Assembly (NCBI GenBank): GCA_032164245.1
Contig: JAVMKO010000020.1
Location: 7,653,206 to 7,717,205 of the forward strand
Source: Sternotherus odoratus
Taxonomy: Eukaryota > Chordata > Testudines > Kinosternidae
Direction of reading: 5' to 3'
DNA: 64,000 nucleotides
In this document: positions 22,828 through 34,600 of the stretch, one piece after another
Layout: the number at the start of each line of letters is the position of its first letter
Numbering within the stretch: position 1 is the first letter of the stretch
Program-made: the position numbers and the translations under genes
The notes under the pieces: generated by a model
The model's input: only the letters and a program-made list of their open reading frames with translations
Database searches by the model: none
Told to the model about the DNA's origin: nothing

Positions 22828-23682
22828 CAGGGGTGGGGAACCTTTTTTCTGCCGAGGGCCATTTGCACATTTATGATGTCATTCGTGGGCCGCTTCCCCC
22901 CCCTCCCCGCCCGAGGAAGCCCAGGCTGGCCATGGGAGCTGAGACCCCCAGCTGGCAAGAGGCCAGCGGGGGAAACCCCAAAGCAGTGGCAGGCGGAGTG
23001 CTTAGCCCTGCACTGCTTTGGGGTTTCCCCCGCTGGCCCCTTGCCAGCCAGGGTCCTGCTGTCTGCCCCAGTCAGCTCCCGCTGTCAGCCTGGGTGTAGG
23101 CCAGGGGGTCATCTTCCTTTACCCCTGCCCAGCCTCCCCCCGATCTAACAGCCTTCCCTCCCCCATCCCTGCCTGGCCCATCCCACTGAACCTAACCTCC
23201 TCCCCCCTCCCAACTCAGCCTCCTGCCCCCCATGCCTGACCCGCCTAGCCCAGCCTCCCCCCCACTCAAACCTCCTTCCCTCCCGCACCCACGCCTCGCC
23301 CACCCCATCCAGCCTAGTCTCCTGCCCCCTTGCCTGCCCCCCCACCATCCCCTTGCCTGCTCCCAGCCCAGCCTCCCCCCCCCACCGGCCCCTTGCCTGC
23401 CCCCCAGCCCAGCCTCCCCCCCCCTTGACCGTCGGCTCCCCATGGCTCCCCCAGGCGCTTCCCGGCCCCTACCTTCAGCGTGGAGTCGCCCCTGCCTGGC
23501 GGCCCATGTGCGTCTTCTACCCCCGCCCCGAGGCACTTCAGCGCGGGGTCGCCCCCGCCTGGTGGCCCAAGCGCATCTTCTCCCCACGCCCAGTGCCTGA
23601 CTCAGCCGTGACCCACCACAGGCTGGATGGAATGACTTGGCGGGCCATATAAGGCCCGCGGGCCGGAGGTTCCCCACCCCTG
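22828..23682. mobile_element. hAT-like non-autonomous transposon with intact target-site duplication
   Basis: CAGGGGTGGGGAACCT at the left is perfectly inverted at the right (AGGTTCCCCACCCCTG). Exact 8-bp duplications CTTTAAAT flank it (22820-22827 and 23683-23690), the hallmark of hAT insertion. The interior is extremely GC-rich, with long C-rich tracts that produce several overlapping open frames on both strands. These have low complexity and I do not call them genes. An internal inverted repeat (around 22962-22988 with 23010-23036, ccagcgggggaaaccccaaa) forms a stable hairpin. Perfect TIRs and TSDs suggest a fairly recent insertion. Part of its interior is copied in inverse orientation at 24115-24205. 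Confidence 0.85.
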
Positions 23683-23690
23683 CTTTAAAT

Positions 23691-24099
23691 TACCGCTGGA
23701 GCCCCACTGCCACTACCCCGGGCAGTGGAGTTGGGGGGGGGGGGTGATTTAAAGGGCTCGGGGCTCCCTGCAGTGGCTAGAGCCCCAGGCCTTTTAAATC
23801 GCTGGCCTGGGGCAGCCGGTCCTGTCCAGCATGACGTACCCGACCATACATGCTTACTTTCACCTCTTCTTCTCTCTATATGTAGTGTCGTCATAGCTGT
23901 GCTGGACTCTGTAATAATCTCTCTACCATGCATTCCATGACTTTCCCTATCGAGTATGATCTTTCAGTAGCTGAAGGCTGAACTATTTTAGGGCTTTTGT
24001 ATTAATGCAGGTGGAATATGTGGGCCCAAAGAACCAAAGGTGTGAACATAACTCAGTGAACTTGTGTGGCGTCCTGCTCAGGACCCCCCGCACTGTGAA
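23691..24099. other. GC-rich shoulder of the hAT-like element, then unassigned DNA
   Basis: A G run (around 23734-23744) and GC-rich sequence up to about 23835 suggest another GC-rich repeat into which the hAT-like element inserted: the segments before 22820 and after 23690 both contain ttaaa and 'ggggcctttaaag'-like motifs. No gene was seen. Confidence 0.35.
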
Positions 24100-24220
24100 C
24101 CACTGTGCTAACCCCAAAGCAGTGCAAGGCTAAGCACTCCGCCTGCCACTGCTTTGGGGTTTCCCCCGCTGGCCTCTTGCCAGCTGGGGGTCTCAGCTCC
24201 CGTGGCCACTGTGCTAACCC
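24100..24220. mobile_element. 91-bp inverted copy of hAT interior flanked by a 15-bp direct repeat
   Basis: The 15-mer CCACTGTGCTAACCC occurs at 24100-24114 and again, exactly, at 24206-24220. The 91 bases between (24115-24205) are the reverse complement of 22930-23020, inside the hAT-like element, with two mismatches. The insert contains no end of the hAT element, so ordinary hAT transposition cannot have placed it. Retroposition of a transcript or repair of a staggered break using the element as template would explain a target duplication of this length. Confidence 0.8.
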
Positions 24221-24857
24221 TTTGTCTTTGCACAAGTGACCTGTGGGTCAGCTCCCTAACACACAGGGAGATGCGTGGGAAGACAGAGTCTCCCATTCCG
24301 GGTGGTATTTGGGATTTAGCTGAAGCTGATGGAGGTGGTGATGTCATCTGGCTTCCTCTCTCTGACCTGGCCTATCAAGACATCTCTCAGAATTAGGATG
24401 AAGAACATCCAGGGACACAAGGGATGGTGTGGGTGGCAGTCATGCTGGTAAAGCTGGCTCCATTTGCCAGTTTTTCTCACAAAGACTTTTACTTTAAGGA
24501 CCCCAAAAGGGGTCCTGTACTCTCCTGGTGTGGGTTACAGAGGCCCTGTTTGGTTCCTGGTTATGGTTCGTTAGCAGGAAGGGCTGTGCCAGGCAGAACT
24601 ATAAGGAAGATCTTTATTGAGTGGTGGGTGTTAGATGTTGAGCATCTAGCTGTAGATCTGCCTCCTCAAACTATGCCTCTTTGCAATGCTTTCCCTTTAT
24701 ATATAAAGGCTTCCATCTTCTTATTCGGTGAGTTTCCCGTGTTGACGTATGTCAAGTGGCCTTGTATTTGCACTCATTAAAGTGGTTTAGCTCCTATGGT
24801 GCTGTATACCCAGCTTGCATAGACAGACACACTCGGGCTGCCCTTTGAGGAATGGTA

Positions 24858-25015
24858 ATTAGTAGTAATATCCTCATTTTAGAAATGAGAATTGAGGTCG
24901 AGAAACAAAATGACTTGCCCCAGGTCTCAAAATGAATCCATGCTCAAAGCTGAGATCAGACCCGACTTCCTGGCTTGTGCTAATACCTCTAATCCAAGCT
25001 GCCCCACGCAATCCA
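24858..25015 (-). mobile_element. MIR-like SINE
   Basis: 'tcctcattttagaaatgaga', 'aatgacttgccccaggtctc' and 'gatcagacccgacttcctgg' are the antisense SINE core and head. Confidence 0.6.
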
Positions 25016-27301
25016 GGTGACTCGGAAATGTAGGTATCTCTAAGCAGGAGCCTGATTTCTCTCTGAGGAGCTGAAGATAGAAACATCCCGAGTGCCCCCA
25101 AAACAGTTACATGTAGTGTCAATCTTGAGCCATGATTTTCTTCCAGTAAGAAATAATTATTATTTATAATTGATAGAGAGAAATCTCAGAATACCATTGT
25201 GCTGTGCATTCTAACCATTAGTCTATCAATATTTCATCTACATAGCATAGGCACGGGATCCAGTTCTGAAAGGCAGCCTCTGACTTCTCACGCTCAGCAT
25301 TAAACATCCAGATTGCTTAGGCAAGGTGGCCATAGATTCTGTGTGACTACCAGGGAATAAAAGGGGCGTAAGATGTTCCCCATATGCTTGCATGGGCTGC
25401 CCTTATTGCTGGTCTGATTGTGGAGGGGAGAAAAAGCAGGAGAGAGAAGTCATCTGCTGATGGTGTGGACCAATAGCAATTTACTCCTCAGCTGAGCCAG
25501 GGTAACCAGGGAAGGGTGTATGATCCTCAAAGGTGCTCAGATACCATGGTGATGGGCTGTGTTACGAAACTGTTGATAGCTGGAGTCACAGCTGCTTCCT
25601 GAGTGTGGCCTGGAGCAGTATAGCTACTGATCATCTCTTAATCTTACTTGTGCGTTGAAGTTGTCATCTAGCCCTTGGTTGGGCACAGATGATATCTAAT
25701 TCGGTCTCAATTTTAGAAATCAAGCCCCTTTTATATATATGCCCTATAATAAATCTGCGACTCTGTTGATTTGTAAATTCCTACATCTGGAAAAAGTGAT
25801 AAGGCCAATTTCTCAACTGTTGCTAAGTGGCAAAGATGCGCCACACTGTTTACACTAACGGAGGGTCTGATTGATAGGTACCATGTCTTAGAAATAAGCA
25901 GATGTGTTCCCAAGGGAATAGGAAAACTTCCTGTTTCCTCACGGTCACTTGTTCTGAAACAATCTTACCTAAGCGTGTATATTTTTAAACATGACTTTAA
26001 GAATATAATGTGATTTTGAGAATGAGTTTAGAGGAGCTGCCCCTGAGGGGACAAAGTCTTTCTAATCCTGTCAGGATATCCCTGCCCTCCGCTTCTGCCT
26101 CTTGTAGGTTCTGTGTTGCTCCGTTCTATTTTATGTGCATGACTGCTCAACCAAGCCCCCAGCATGTGTCTCCAATAATTCATTATTGTCTAAATATAAA
26201 ACTGAGCAGGGGGAAGGGAGGCGGAGAGGGAAGTTTTGCGGTGTTCAAGGCATACGTGTTCCTAGCAATATGCTGGTTTTAGCAGCAGTGGCTTTGCTGA
26301 AAAGATTTATACTGTGCAATGGCAGTTGGGTGGCCTACGTGAAATGGGTCTGTGACCTCAGTGAGGTTTCTTGGTGAACAGTTCTGTCTATATAGCATTT
26401 GTTGGCAGTCATAGCAGAATGGCCAAAGACTAAATGAAATGGCATGGGGATTGAGAATGAAGGACGTTGGTGAGCCATAGGGTGAGAAAACACTACCTGT
26501 TGCACTTATTTAATGACCATTACAGACAACTCCCAGTCTATCCCTGCGGAATCTTTCACCTGCTCTTCCAGTGAAATCAACAGTGTTCCACAAGGTATAG
26601 ATTTAACTAACTATATCTGCAAATGTTTGTTTACTTACGATCAGCTGGGGAGTTTGCCACATTTGCCCTCCAATTCTCCAACTGGAATCTATTTTTTTGT
26701 TTCCTATACTTAACAGTTTATATTCAGGATAATTTGTTGAGTGAATCGTTACAATCCAGCCGTGTGTTTCTTTGTGGCTTTAATGTGTTTCTCTTCCATT
26801 ATGCCTTTGAATAAACAAAGGCATAAGTTAGTCCAGTTCTCTCACAACTACACTTAAAAGGCAGATTGATGAGTAATATTTGCAAGGATTATGGGTAATG
26901 GCACGACAAGCCCCGTCAAGGCAAATGGTAGTGCAAGCAGCCAGACAAGGCAACAAGTGCCAGCTAAGGTCCTCCTTGCTGATTTGTCAAGTCTAAATTA
27001 GCAGACCCCGACACACATCTAGCCCCTCTAGGGGCTCATTGGAGTTCTGCAGCTGCTTCCTCCATTGGAGAAAGTGTCTCTTGGAATTACTTGAGCTGGC
27101 AGCCGTTGGCACTACTTCAGTGTAGGATGGAAGCCTATTTTATTGCTTGCTTTCTTAATGTCACTTTGCATAATATTACGAGAGGTTCTAGAGATTTGAC
27201 TTATAGCTCCTGACTTTCAGAAGTGGCTTCCAGTTTGTCCTTGCACCTGCAAACAACAGCCTGTGTGGTTCTGCGCTCATGTTTCTAGACAGCCTACTTT
27301 T
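25016..27301. other. No recognised gene or repeat
   Basis: AT-leaning DNA with short open frames of no visible homology. Nothing assignable. Confidence 0.4.
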
Positions 27302-27353
27302 CTGTAGTGCCTCTAATGTGTAACCTGTAGTGCCTCTAATGTGTAACCTGTAG
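27302..27353. repeat. Short perfect tandem repeat
   Basis: The 23-base unit ctgtagtgcctctaatgtgtaac occurs at 27302-27324 and 27325-27347, followed by six bases of a third. The identical units suggest a recent slippage or duplication. Confidence 0.95.
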
Positions 27354-28654
27354 AGTCAGATATGCATTCCATATCTGTAATGTTCACATCACTTGAAATG
27401 CATAGATTCAATTCCCATTTAAGTCAACAAAAGAAGTTTGTCTACTGATTTCTGCCGGCTTTAGATCTTTGCATTTAGCATTTGTTGAGGTTCAAGGACT
27501 GTGTAATGGGATCACTAACTGTTTGCTTTAGTTTCATATGTTACAAATGGTGGGCAAAATCTTAAAGCCAAGAGGGAGGGGAGTCTTATTCTTCCTAACT
27601 TGGACCGTCCAGTGCCACTGGGGGAAATCCTATGCAGTGTGGCTAATAAGAATGCATTCAACTGGCTATTGCTTTCAAAGGAACTGGCTGTAACATGGAT
27701 TATTATTTTCAGTATTGTTCCATCTATGGGTGTGTTAAAAGTTTGTGAGAACATTACTCAAGCAAACATTATTTCAGCAAGAGCAAAGTTTTCCTCTGAG
27801 ATTAAAAAATGCTTTAATGAAATGTACACAATTATTCTAGATACCCAGCATACTGGGATTTTGCAAATGGAAACCCAGATCATCCTGAGCTGGTGGGTGT
27901 GTTGCTCACAGGGTTATAGATGCATATAAGAATAACATTTACAGTTCTATTCAAAGCATTCATTCAAGAGCGTTTCACAGTCATAACTGCTAGCATTTTT
28001 CCTAGGATGGTCATTAGTATCATCACTTGAAATAATAAGACCACCCATTGAAAAGTCTAGCTCATGATGTCCATGAATTCAAAACATTCACTTCAATCTT
28101 TTTTTCAGCATTAGATAAATATGTAATAGATTTATATTTTCTGCCATTCTGTAAGGATTTTATTTTTTACCACAACCTGATATCCTGAAATAATGTCAAT
28201 TGATGGCTTGCAGCAAACAGGTTTCATTTCTAAATATGTGAAAGACCTGCAAGTTTGTTATAAGTCCCATATATCAGCTGTATCAACTGCCTCCTGTTAC
28301 ATTTTATTCTTCAGTTCTGGGTCTATTTATTTTAAACCCTGATTTCTCAAACTCTATCAAATAATTATCTTTCCCTCCATCCTAAATCATGGGATTAATT
28401 GCACTGAATAAGAATAACTCTTCATGTCATATTAGTGTTTCCCCTTTTTTGACCTGAGCATCTAGTGAAAGTTCAGTCCAGCAGGTAGATGACAAGCGCG
28501 CAACACCAGACAAACTAACAGACAATAAACTCACCCCAAGGGTCATGTAGTTGCTCCTCCTTCACCTGGAGAACTCACTTGCAAAAGTCCCCTCTTTGTT
28601 GTTTCTATCCAGCAAAACACGATCGTCATTGTATGCATGGGTGGTAGGTAATGA
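27354..28654. other. No recognised gene or repeat
   Basis: AT-rich; a 109-codon open frame at 27600-27929 has no recognisable motif and sits in non-coding-looking sequence. I treat it as chance. Confidence 0.4.
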
Positions 28655-28945
28655 AGGCTGGGGGAGGCTAAGTCCCCAATCCTATGCTAATGCTCCTTGC
28701 AGCAGGCCCAGAGCCAGGCTACGGTGGGACTCAAGTCCTTTGGGTGGCCCGGGCTCAACCCTGGGGCTCGGGTCTGCTTCAGGCGCTGGAGGCTGGCCCA
28801 GGCTCGCGCTGGAGGCTGACCCAGGCTCACGCCAGCCAGGGTTTGAGGCTGCACCAGTGAGTCATCTAGCGAGAGTGATGGGGACAGGGCCTTGGGTGGA
28901 AGAAGCGGGGCAGAGGGCTAGCCTCCCCGAATGGGGGCGGGGTGC
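28655..28945. repeat. GC-rich dispersed repeat
   Basis: Sharp GC-rich island in AT-leaning DNA. The left edge gctgggggaggctaagtcccc and right part gggctagcctccccgaat resemble inverted ends. Short internal repeats occur (ctggaggctg.cccaggctc, twice). The right part shares GGCTAGCCTCCC and gaagcgggg with 1-245. A 166-codon open frame spans it but has the low-complexity composition expected of such repeats. Confidence 0.45.
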
Positions 28946-30001
28946 ACGTTCTGCCCGTATTTGTGTGGGTTTGAGAGTCATCCTATGTAAGATAATGAAC
29001 AATGCTGTCTCTGCTCCAGAATCCCATAGGATAGTTCAACAAAACTTTTAGAAAAGATCTCATTCTCTCTTAGGTTCTATGGGTGAGATTCTGTACTGAT
29101 TGCCTTAGCTAGTGCTCTATGTAGGAAGGCCAAATCTGGCTTCACTTTAGTCTCACAAGTAGCACTATCAATTTATGTAGGATTTACTTGCATGAGTAAG
29201 ATGGACTGGAATCTTTCATTCGAACTTTAGAAAATACGTTTAATTGAAGAAATGGCTAACCACCCACTGGTTTGTATTTTCACTTCAAATAATACACCGT
29301 GTATGTGTATCTTGTTAAAATTTCAAAACCGATATTATTTTATAGGTTAATAGCATGTCTTGCTCAGTGTATATATTTTAAAAGTTGGATGATAAAACAG
29401 GTTCCATCATCCGAAAGTGACAATAGATCTTGTTGGAGACAAATTTATAGCTATTACATTTTTGTGCTTGTGTCAGCTAACCTTGGCAGGAAAAAAATCC
29501 TATTTGCTATTGGGATGAAACTTGTTAATCTTTTTTTTTTCTTTGATGCCTCCTTTCTTCCCACCCTCTTCCCCTCCTGCTGTTGAAACCTTGCCTTAGA
29601 CCTTGTCTCTGCTTTTATTCATGGCAGCAAGAGTATCTTGTGTTTTGAAATTTCCTCAAGGACCAAGGTGTAATATTTCACCCTTTCTTTTTTCCTTTTT
29701 GTCTTTTTAGGTTTCAGAAAGTAAAGCCTTTTTACACAGAGGCTTATTAAGACAGCTGTGTGTTACACTTTCCCTTGGTGAAACAGCACACTTTCTAACA
29801 ACACAAGCAAAGTCAAGTGTTCTAAATATACAATATGAATTCTTCCACTTAGAGACATTTTCAGATGTTATTCTATAAAATAATTTGCCCCTTCTTCATT
29901 TTCATTCAAAAATATCCAAGTCTTGAAAGTCTTAGAATCTTAAAATATATTCAATGCATTAAATAAGCTTTCCATAATCACATATAAAGCAGGGTCATTA
30001 G
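28946..30001. other. No recognised gene or repeat
   Basis: AT-rich DNA with T-rich tracts; nothing assignable. Confidence 0.4.
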
Positions 30002-30382
30002 TAGAGCTGGTCAAAAATTTACTGATGGACACTTGACCATTGGAAAATGCTGTGTTCAAAACTTTTGCACAGGGATGTTAATTTTGCTGAACTTTCACTT
30101 AAAAAGTCAAAATGAAGCATTTTCAAGATGTTTAGACATTATTTTCACATCTTCAAAACCGACTGTTAATTTTTCCTTTTTAAATTTTATACTGGAAGTT
30201 ATCAGGTGAAATTCATTTAGTTTTTGATCATTTAAAACATTTTGATTTTATCGAAACCAAACTTTAAGCTGACCTGAAACAAAGGTTTTTCTTGAAAATT
30301 TCATTCCGTAGGAAATTTCTGAATTCTTTAGAATGAAGATACATTTTGAAATCATGGTATTTCCCACCAAATGGGAGCTGGT
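30002..30382. mobile_element. AT-rich MITE, TAGAGCTGG-end family
   Basis: Starts TAGAGCTGGTCAAAAATTTA. The interior contains aaaagtcaaaatgaagcatt, aacattttgattttatcgaa and tttcccaccaaatggg, the last as in the copy at 20911. The right boundary is uncertain because it runs into the DIRS-like relic. Confidence 0.55.
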
Positions 30383-30773
30383 TCTTTGAGTACTTGCGTG
30401 TGCCTATTATGCTGTAGATGCGTAGGTGTCTCTTGCCAATTCTGGACAATCCCTTGCACCTTCCGGAGTTGGGTGTAACCATCAGTTCCATTCAGTAACA
30501 TGTGGCGGCCTTCTCACTGTTCCAACCTGGCATAGACGGTAAGACTGTTTTTGCTCCTTTTATCATGACCAGATACTTGGAGGGTCTGGATGGATTGTTT
30601 CTGGCTGTCAGTGACCCAGCTTCTTCTTGAGATTTGAATTTAACATGGTCTGCTCTGATCATCCCTCCTTTCAAGCCTTTAGCACTGTGCTTGCTTCTAT
30701 ATTTGTTTGCATTTCTTTGTGCCCCTCACCTCTGCTAGGAGGGTGGGAAAATTGCATTGGTCACTGATGTGCC

Positions 30774-31147
30774 ATGCACAGTTTTTTATACAAGGACAAT
30801 GTTCAGCTTAGACTACACCCTAAGTTCCTTTCAAAAGTGGTATCTGATTTCCGGCTCAGACTCTCAAAACGGATTGCCATCTGCATCACAGTGTGTTACG
30901 GTGTCAAAGGGAGAACATCTCCCGACAAGCTGACAGGGCATTCAACCACACTGCATTCCCCCTCAGCAACATGTGCATGGCACACATCCCGCTTATGGAC
31001 GTCTGCAAGGTGGCGACATCATCTTCCATTTATGCTTGCGCTAGACACTACGTGCTGTCTGCTGCAGCGAGGGAAGATGCAAGCATAGGGAAAGTGGTCC
31101 TAAATTCCTCTTCAAGTGAGACTCCCAGTCCCACTGACTGGGATTAA
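30774..31147 (+). pseudogene. Tyrosine recombinase relic (DIRS type), C-terminal part
   Basis: Two frames together resemble the C-terminal half of a DIRS-type tyrosine recombinase. Frame one holds FLYKDNVQLRLHPKFLSKVV, then, after a variable stretch, GHSTT, which aligns with the HxxR box, here with the arginine region altered. After a frameshift around 30930-30960 the second frame holds PLMDVCKV and ARHYVL, the latter containing the likely catalytic tyrosine (codon near 31050). Weak similarity to the N-terminal core domain may extend back to about 30555. Frameshift and HxxR damage make it inactive. Such recombinases integrate circular DNA copies of the element without target duplication. The class is judged from motifs only; a Ngaro-like or Crypton-like source is possible. 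Confidence 0.5.
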
Positions 31148-31196
31148 GCACTTGGGAGTCACCTATGGTTTAGTGGACAGGTGCCCTTGAAGAATC

Positions 31197-31466
31197 AAAA
31201 ATGGTTACTCACCTTTTTGTAACTGACTGTTCAAGATGTGTTGCATGTGTCTATTGCACCCTTCGTCTCTGACACATTGGAGTCTTCCAGTGAGAAGGAA
31301 CTGAAGGAGAGGTGGGGGAATTCTTCACTTTATACCCTCACTGAAGAGCATATGGAGATTAGCTGTGAGTGAGGTGGCCTCTATGGGTACTAGTACACAG
31401 GCCATGCACAGGCCTACCGTGTAATGAACATAATCAACAGTTCTGAGACCGTGAGTAACCATTTTT
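31197..31466. repeat. 16-bp perfect inverted repeat
   Basis: aaaaatggttactcac (31197-31212) is exactly inverted as gtgagtaaccattttt (31451-31466), with 238 bases between. It lies at the right edge of the DIRS-like relic and probably belongs to its terminal structure. Confidence 0.7.
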
Positions 31467-31479
31467 TTGCACAACTCTT

Positions 31480-31625
31480 GGAAGTAGTATTACATTGATT
31501 TTGCAGGTGCGTAAATCAAGGCACAAAGAAACTAAGTGATCTGCCTGAGGTTAAAAAGTGTTTTGGAAGCAGATTTGGGAATAGAACTCCCTGTTTTGTG
31601 CTTTCATCCCTAGACATGCTTCCTT
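31480..31625 (-). mobile_element. MIR-like SINE
   Basis: 'aatcaaggcacaaagaaact', 'aagtgatctgcctgaggtta' and 'atagaactccctgttttgtg' match the antisense SINE core and head. Confidence 0.55.
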
Positions 31626-34600
31626 AAATATTAATTCAGCCCTTTTCAAATATTCACAATGTTTATTAGGTTCACATAAGAAATTCCTTCCTGCTCCCTT
31701 GAAGCCCACTTCTTCAGCAATGAACTCACTCTGAATTTGTAACACAGTCTCAGAACCTCGCAGGTCTATGGAGTTAGGCGATTTAGCTCTCCTGGCCAGT
31801 CCTGGCCAATAGCTTCATTTTGGGTAGCACCATAGTCAAATGTTGTAACCTCAGGTATTCAAGTGTCACCTCTCACTCAGAGACTGTTTTCCACCATCAG
31901 TATTCCACAAATGCTGGGTTAGGAGTGATTCAGAGGAAGAGCCTTGCCTACTGAACCTCTCCCTGCCCCGTTTCAATGTTTTTCAGTGGTCTCTCATCCA
32001 GGAACTCACCAGGCACAACCTTGCTTTGCTTATAAGAACAGGCCATATCACAGCCTAAGGTATGTGGCCACAGTCCCCATTCATTTCTCATAAGTCCTTT
32101 CAGTTAAAAGCAGGCAGCCTCCACCAGAGAGATTATTTCCCCCCCTGCCACTAATATCCCTGAACAAGACCATTGGATAATTCCAGTTTCCTGCATCCAG
32201 TCTTGGCAAATTCTCTTTCTACACAGACAGACCAGCCCTTCGTGTAAGGACCCCTAATCTGTTTTCAAGTCAGAGAAGTCCTTTGTATTGGAATATATAA
32301 CTTTATACCTAATAAATTCAGAATCCATGACCCCAGGAATCATTTCTTAATGAATGGCAAGATAACTGAGGCCTATCAGGCACACAGAGGAGTCTAACAA
32401 ATCTGTGGGATCTCTGAAGGATAATTCCCTTAATTTTTCCTGGGTATAAATGCATTTTGAAGATTGAGGTGTTTGCTTCAAAGGCATTTAGCATCAGGTG
32501 AGATAGTGTCAGGCAAACATCCTATTCTATATGAATCATTTGGGGTTACTACTAATCATTTTCGCAGTCAAACAGCGTATCCATGTCTCCTTCAATCTGC
32601 TCACATTTAGGTACCTGTTCATCCAAAAATGCCCTGCACTGCTGAGTCTCATTAATTCCACCATTTTTACTCAAAAGCCAGACTGCTTGCACTACAGCTC
32701 ATGAGATTCATAAAGTCAAATGGAAGATTTACACAAGTAGGCAGCTGACTCTGTGCAGAATTATAAACCAGGGAAGAAATATGCAGATGTCAAATACAAC
32801 CATGCAGTTTTCTCTCTGCAAGTCTACTCCTAAGAATTTACATATAATAATTAGCAGTGTGGGAAACGGAAGCAAAATACGGTTCAGAGAAGACACAGAT
32901 TCCATATAGTTCTTCCTGTCTGGCAAGAAGGGTGTTTCTTACAAAACACCGGTGTTTATTCAATGCAATTTACCCTACAGGATAAGAGGAATTTTAAAGG
33001 AATAGGACTATTAATCTTTTTTTGGGATGCAAATGTAGGGACCAGTTCCGCTCTTCAGTCCTTTGAGAAGCAAGTTCTTGATGACCTATGCTAGACACTC
33101 AAGAGCAAGAATATTTGGAAATACAGGTATGCCTACATGTATACATCGTACATAGACATTCATTTGTATAACAAAGATCTCCGGTCAGACCGTTAAACAC
33201 CAAGGACTGAACTTTCAAAACTCTGCAAGTAAGCTGAGTGCACAACATACCCAACCACTTTTACAAACTAGGTCAGAGAGCATGTCGCTTGGAGTAGTTG
33301 ACATTTTCAATGATTAACACGTAGGTGTGCAGACTCAACAGGCCTTGTGTTATTGGGTTCAGAGCTCCTTGACTGATTAGAAGGATGGATTTGTCCTGAA
33401 TTAGAGAGTATAAATAAGTGGGCAGGGCTGGGGGGTTACTAAGCGTTTAAGTGCTCCGGTGCCACCTTTACCCTCAACACAAGCAAGCAGATTTTAAACC
33501 TAAATGTACTGTAAATATATTTCTACACTTAAAGAATGTATCTACTGGGGCATGCACACACAGTGTGCAAAATCTTACATGTGTTTCAATTTTGTGCTAG
33601 GCACTTGCTCTCTTAAGTGTTGAGGTGTACACTTTTGCACAAGAAGATTGCAAGCTGCTTGTTTACTGCACACCCTTCGCTGCTGATGTTTCCATTGCCA
33701 CCTTAGGTCAGTCCAGATCATAACCTTAATTTCTCAAGAATCTGATGGTTTTTCAGTGCAGTTCATAACCTTCTGTTGGAGCGCTGTCTTACTGAGTCTT
33801 TGTGCTGTCTCTTGCTTGCCCCGGCTTTTCTGTCTGGTTGGTTTTACCATTGTAGGTTTGTTTTTGCTTTTGTTTTTTTTTAAATTGCTCCAGTGGTTGA
33901 AAATGTGTTTTGGTTTCCTCTCTTGGGATAATGCTGTTCCAATGATCTTAGAGCACCCATTTGATACAGATGTTTGTGTACAGCTCTTACTCCCCCACAA
34001 GTGAAGTGAGAAAAGGGAAAACAAAGGTTGTTTTCCACCTACTGAAAATTCAAAGGGGAAACACTGCACTGGGTTCTCTCATATGCTGAGGAACGTACAC
34101 AATGAATTTCACGTATTGAATGTATTTGGAGACCAGCATTCTGTGTCTTCCAGATAATTTCTGAGTCTGGCAACAGCACATGGTGATTTCTTGTCTTGCA
34201 TTTTTCTTGACATTTTGTTCCTGAAATCATAATTGCTACAATCTTCAGCAAATTTGTGCATTAAATAAAATGTTCAGTTCCTTTATAAACTCACAAGGAA
34301 AATGTTTCCAAGTTCATAAATAGTGCTGTCGACCTCTCTAGGCACTTTGCATTTTAAGTAGAATAGGATGTGGCTTATGGAAATAGGCTCTGTGTTTTGC
34401 ATCAACATTAACACAATTTGAGTATCTTTCACCATTTCTAACAAATTATACCAAAACATGGATGTTTGGACACAGGTGGGAAGGCAGGTTTGAATGTGCA
34501 TATTAGATGATCTGTCATATTGGCATGGTAGTTTATGTATTGTAAGGTGGTGGCACTTTGACCCTGCTCCTAATATTACACACAGACTGAATAGGGTCCA

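Larger units (their letters stand above)
30383..31470 (+). mobile_element. Decayed DIRS-like retrotransposon
   Basis: The core is a tyrosine-recombinase relic (30555-31147). Non-coding edges (gttctttgagtacttgcgtg near 30383 and gttcaagatgtgttgcatgt near 31230) are loosely similar to each other and may be remnants of terminal repeats. A perfect 16-bp inverted repeat at 31197-31212 and 31451-31466 brackets the right edge. DIRS elements use a tyrosine recombinase instead of an integrase and have unusual terminal repeats. No reverse transcriptase was recognised here, so this is a fragment. Boundaries are uncertain. Confidence 0.5.

Noticed and set aside
23192..23677. 161-codon minus-strand and 122-codon plus-strand frames in the GC-rich block
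   Set aside because: They overlap each other, are dominated by Gly/Arg or Pro/Leu/Ser, and lie inside the hAT-like element with perfect terminal repeats. They are by-products of composition.
28551..29051. 166-codon frame on the plus strand
   Set aside because: It spans the boundary of a GC-rich dispersed repeat, has no domain, and its composition follows the GC-rich block.
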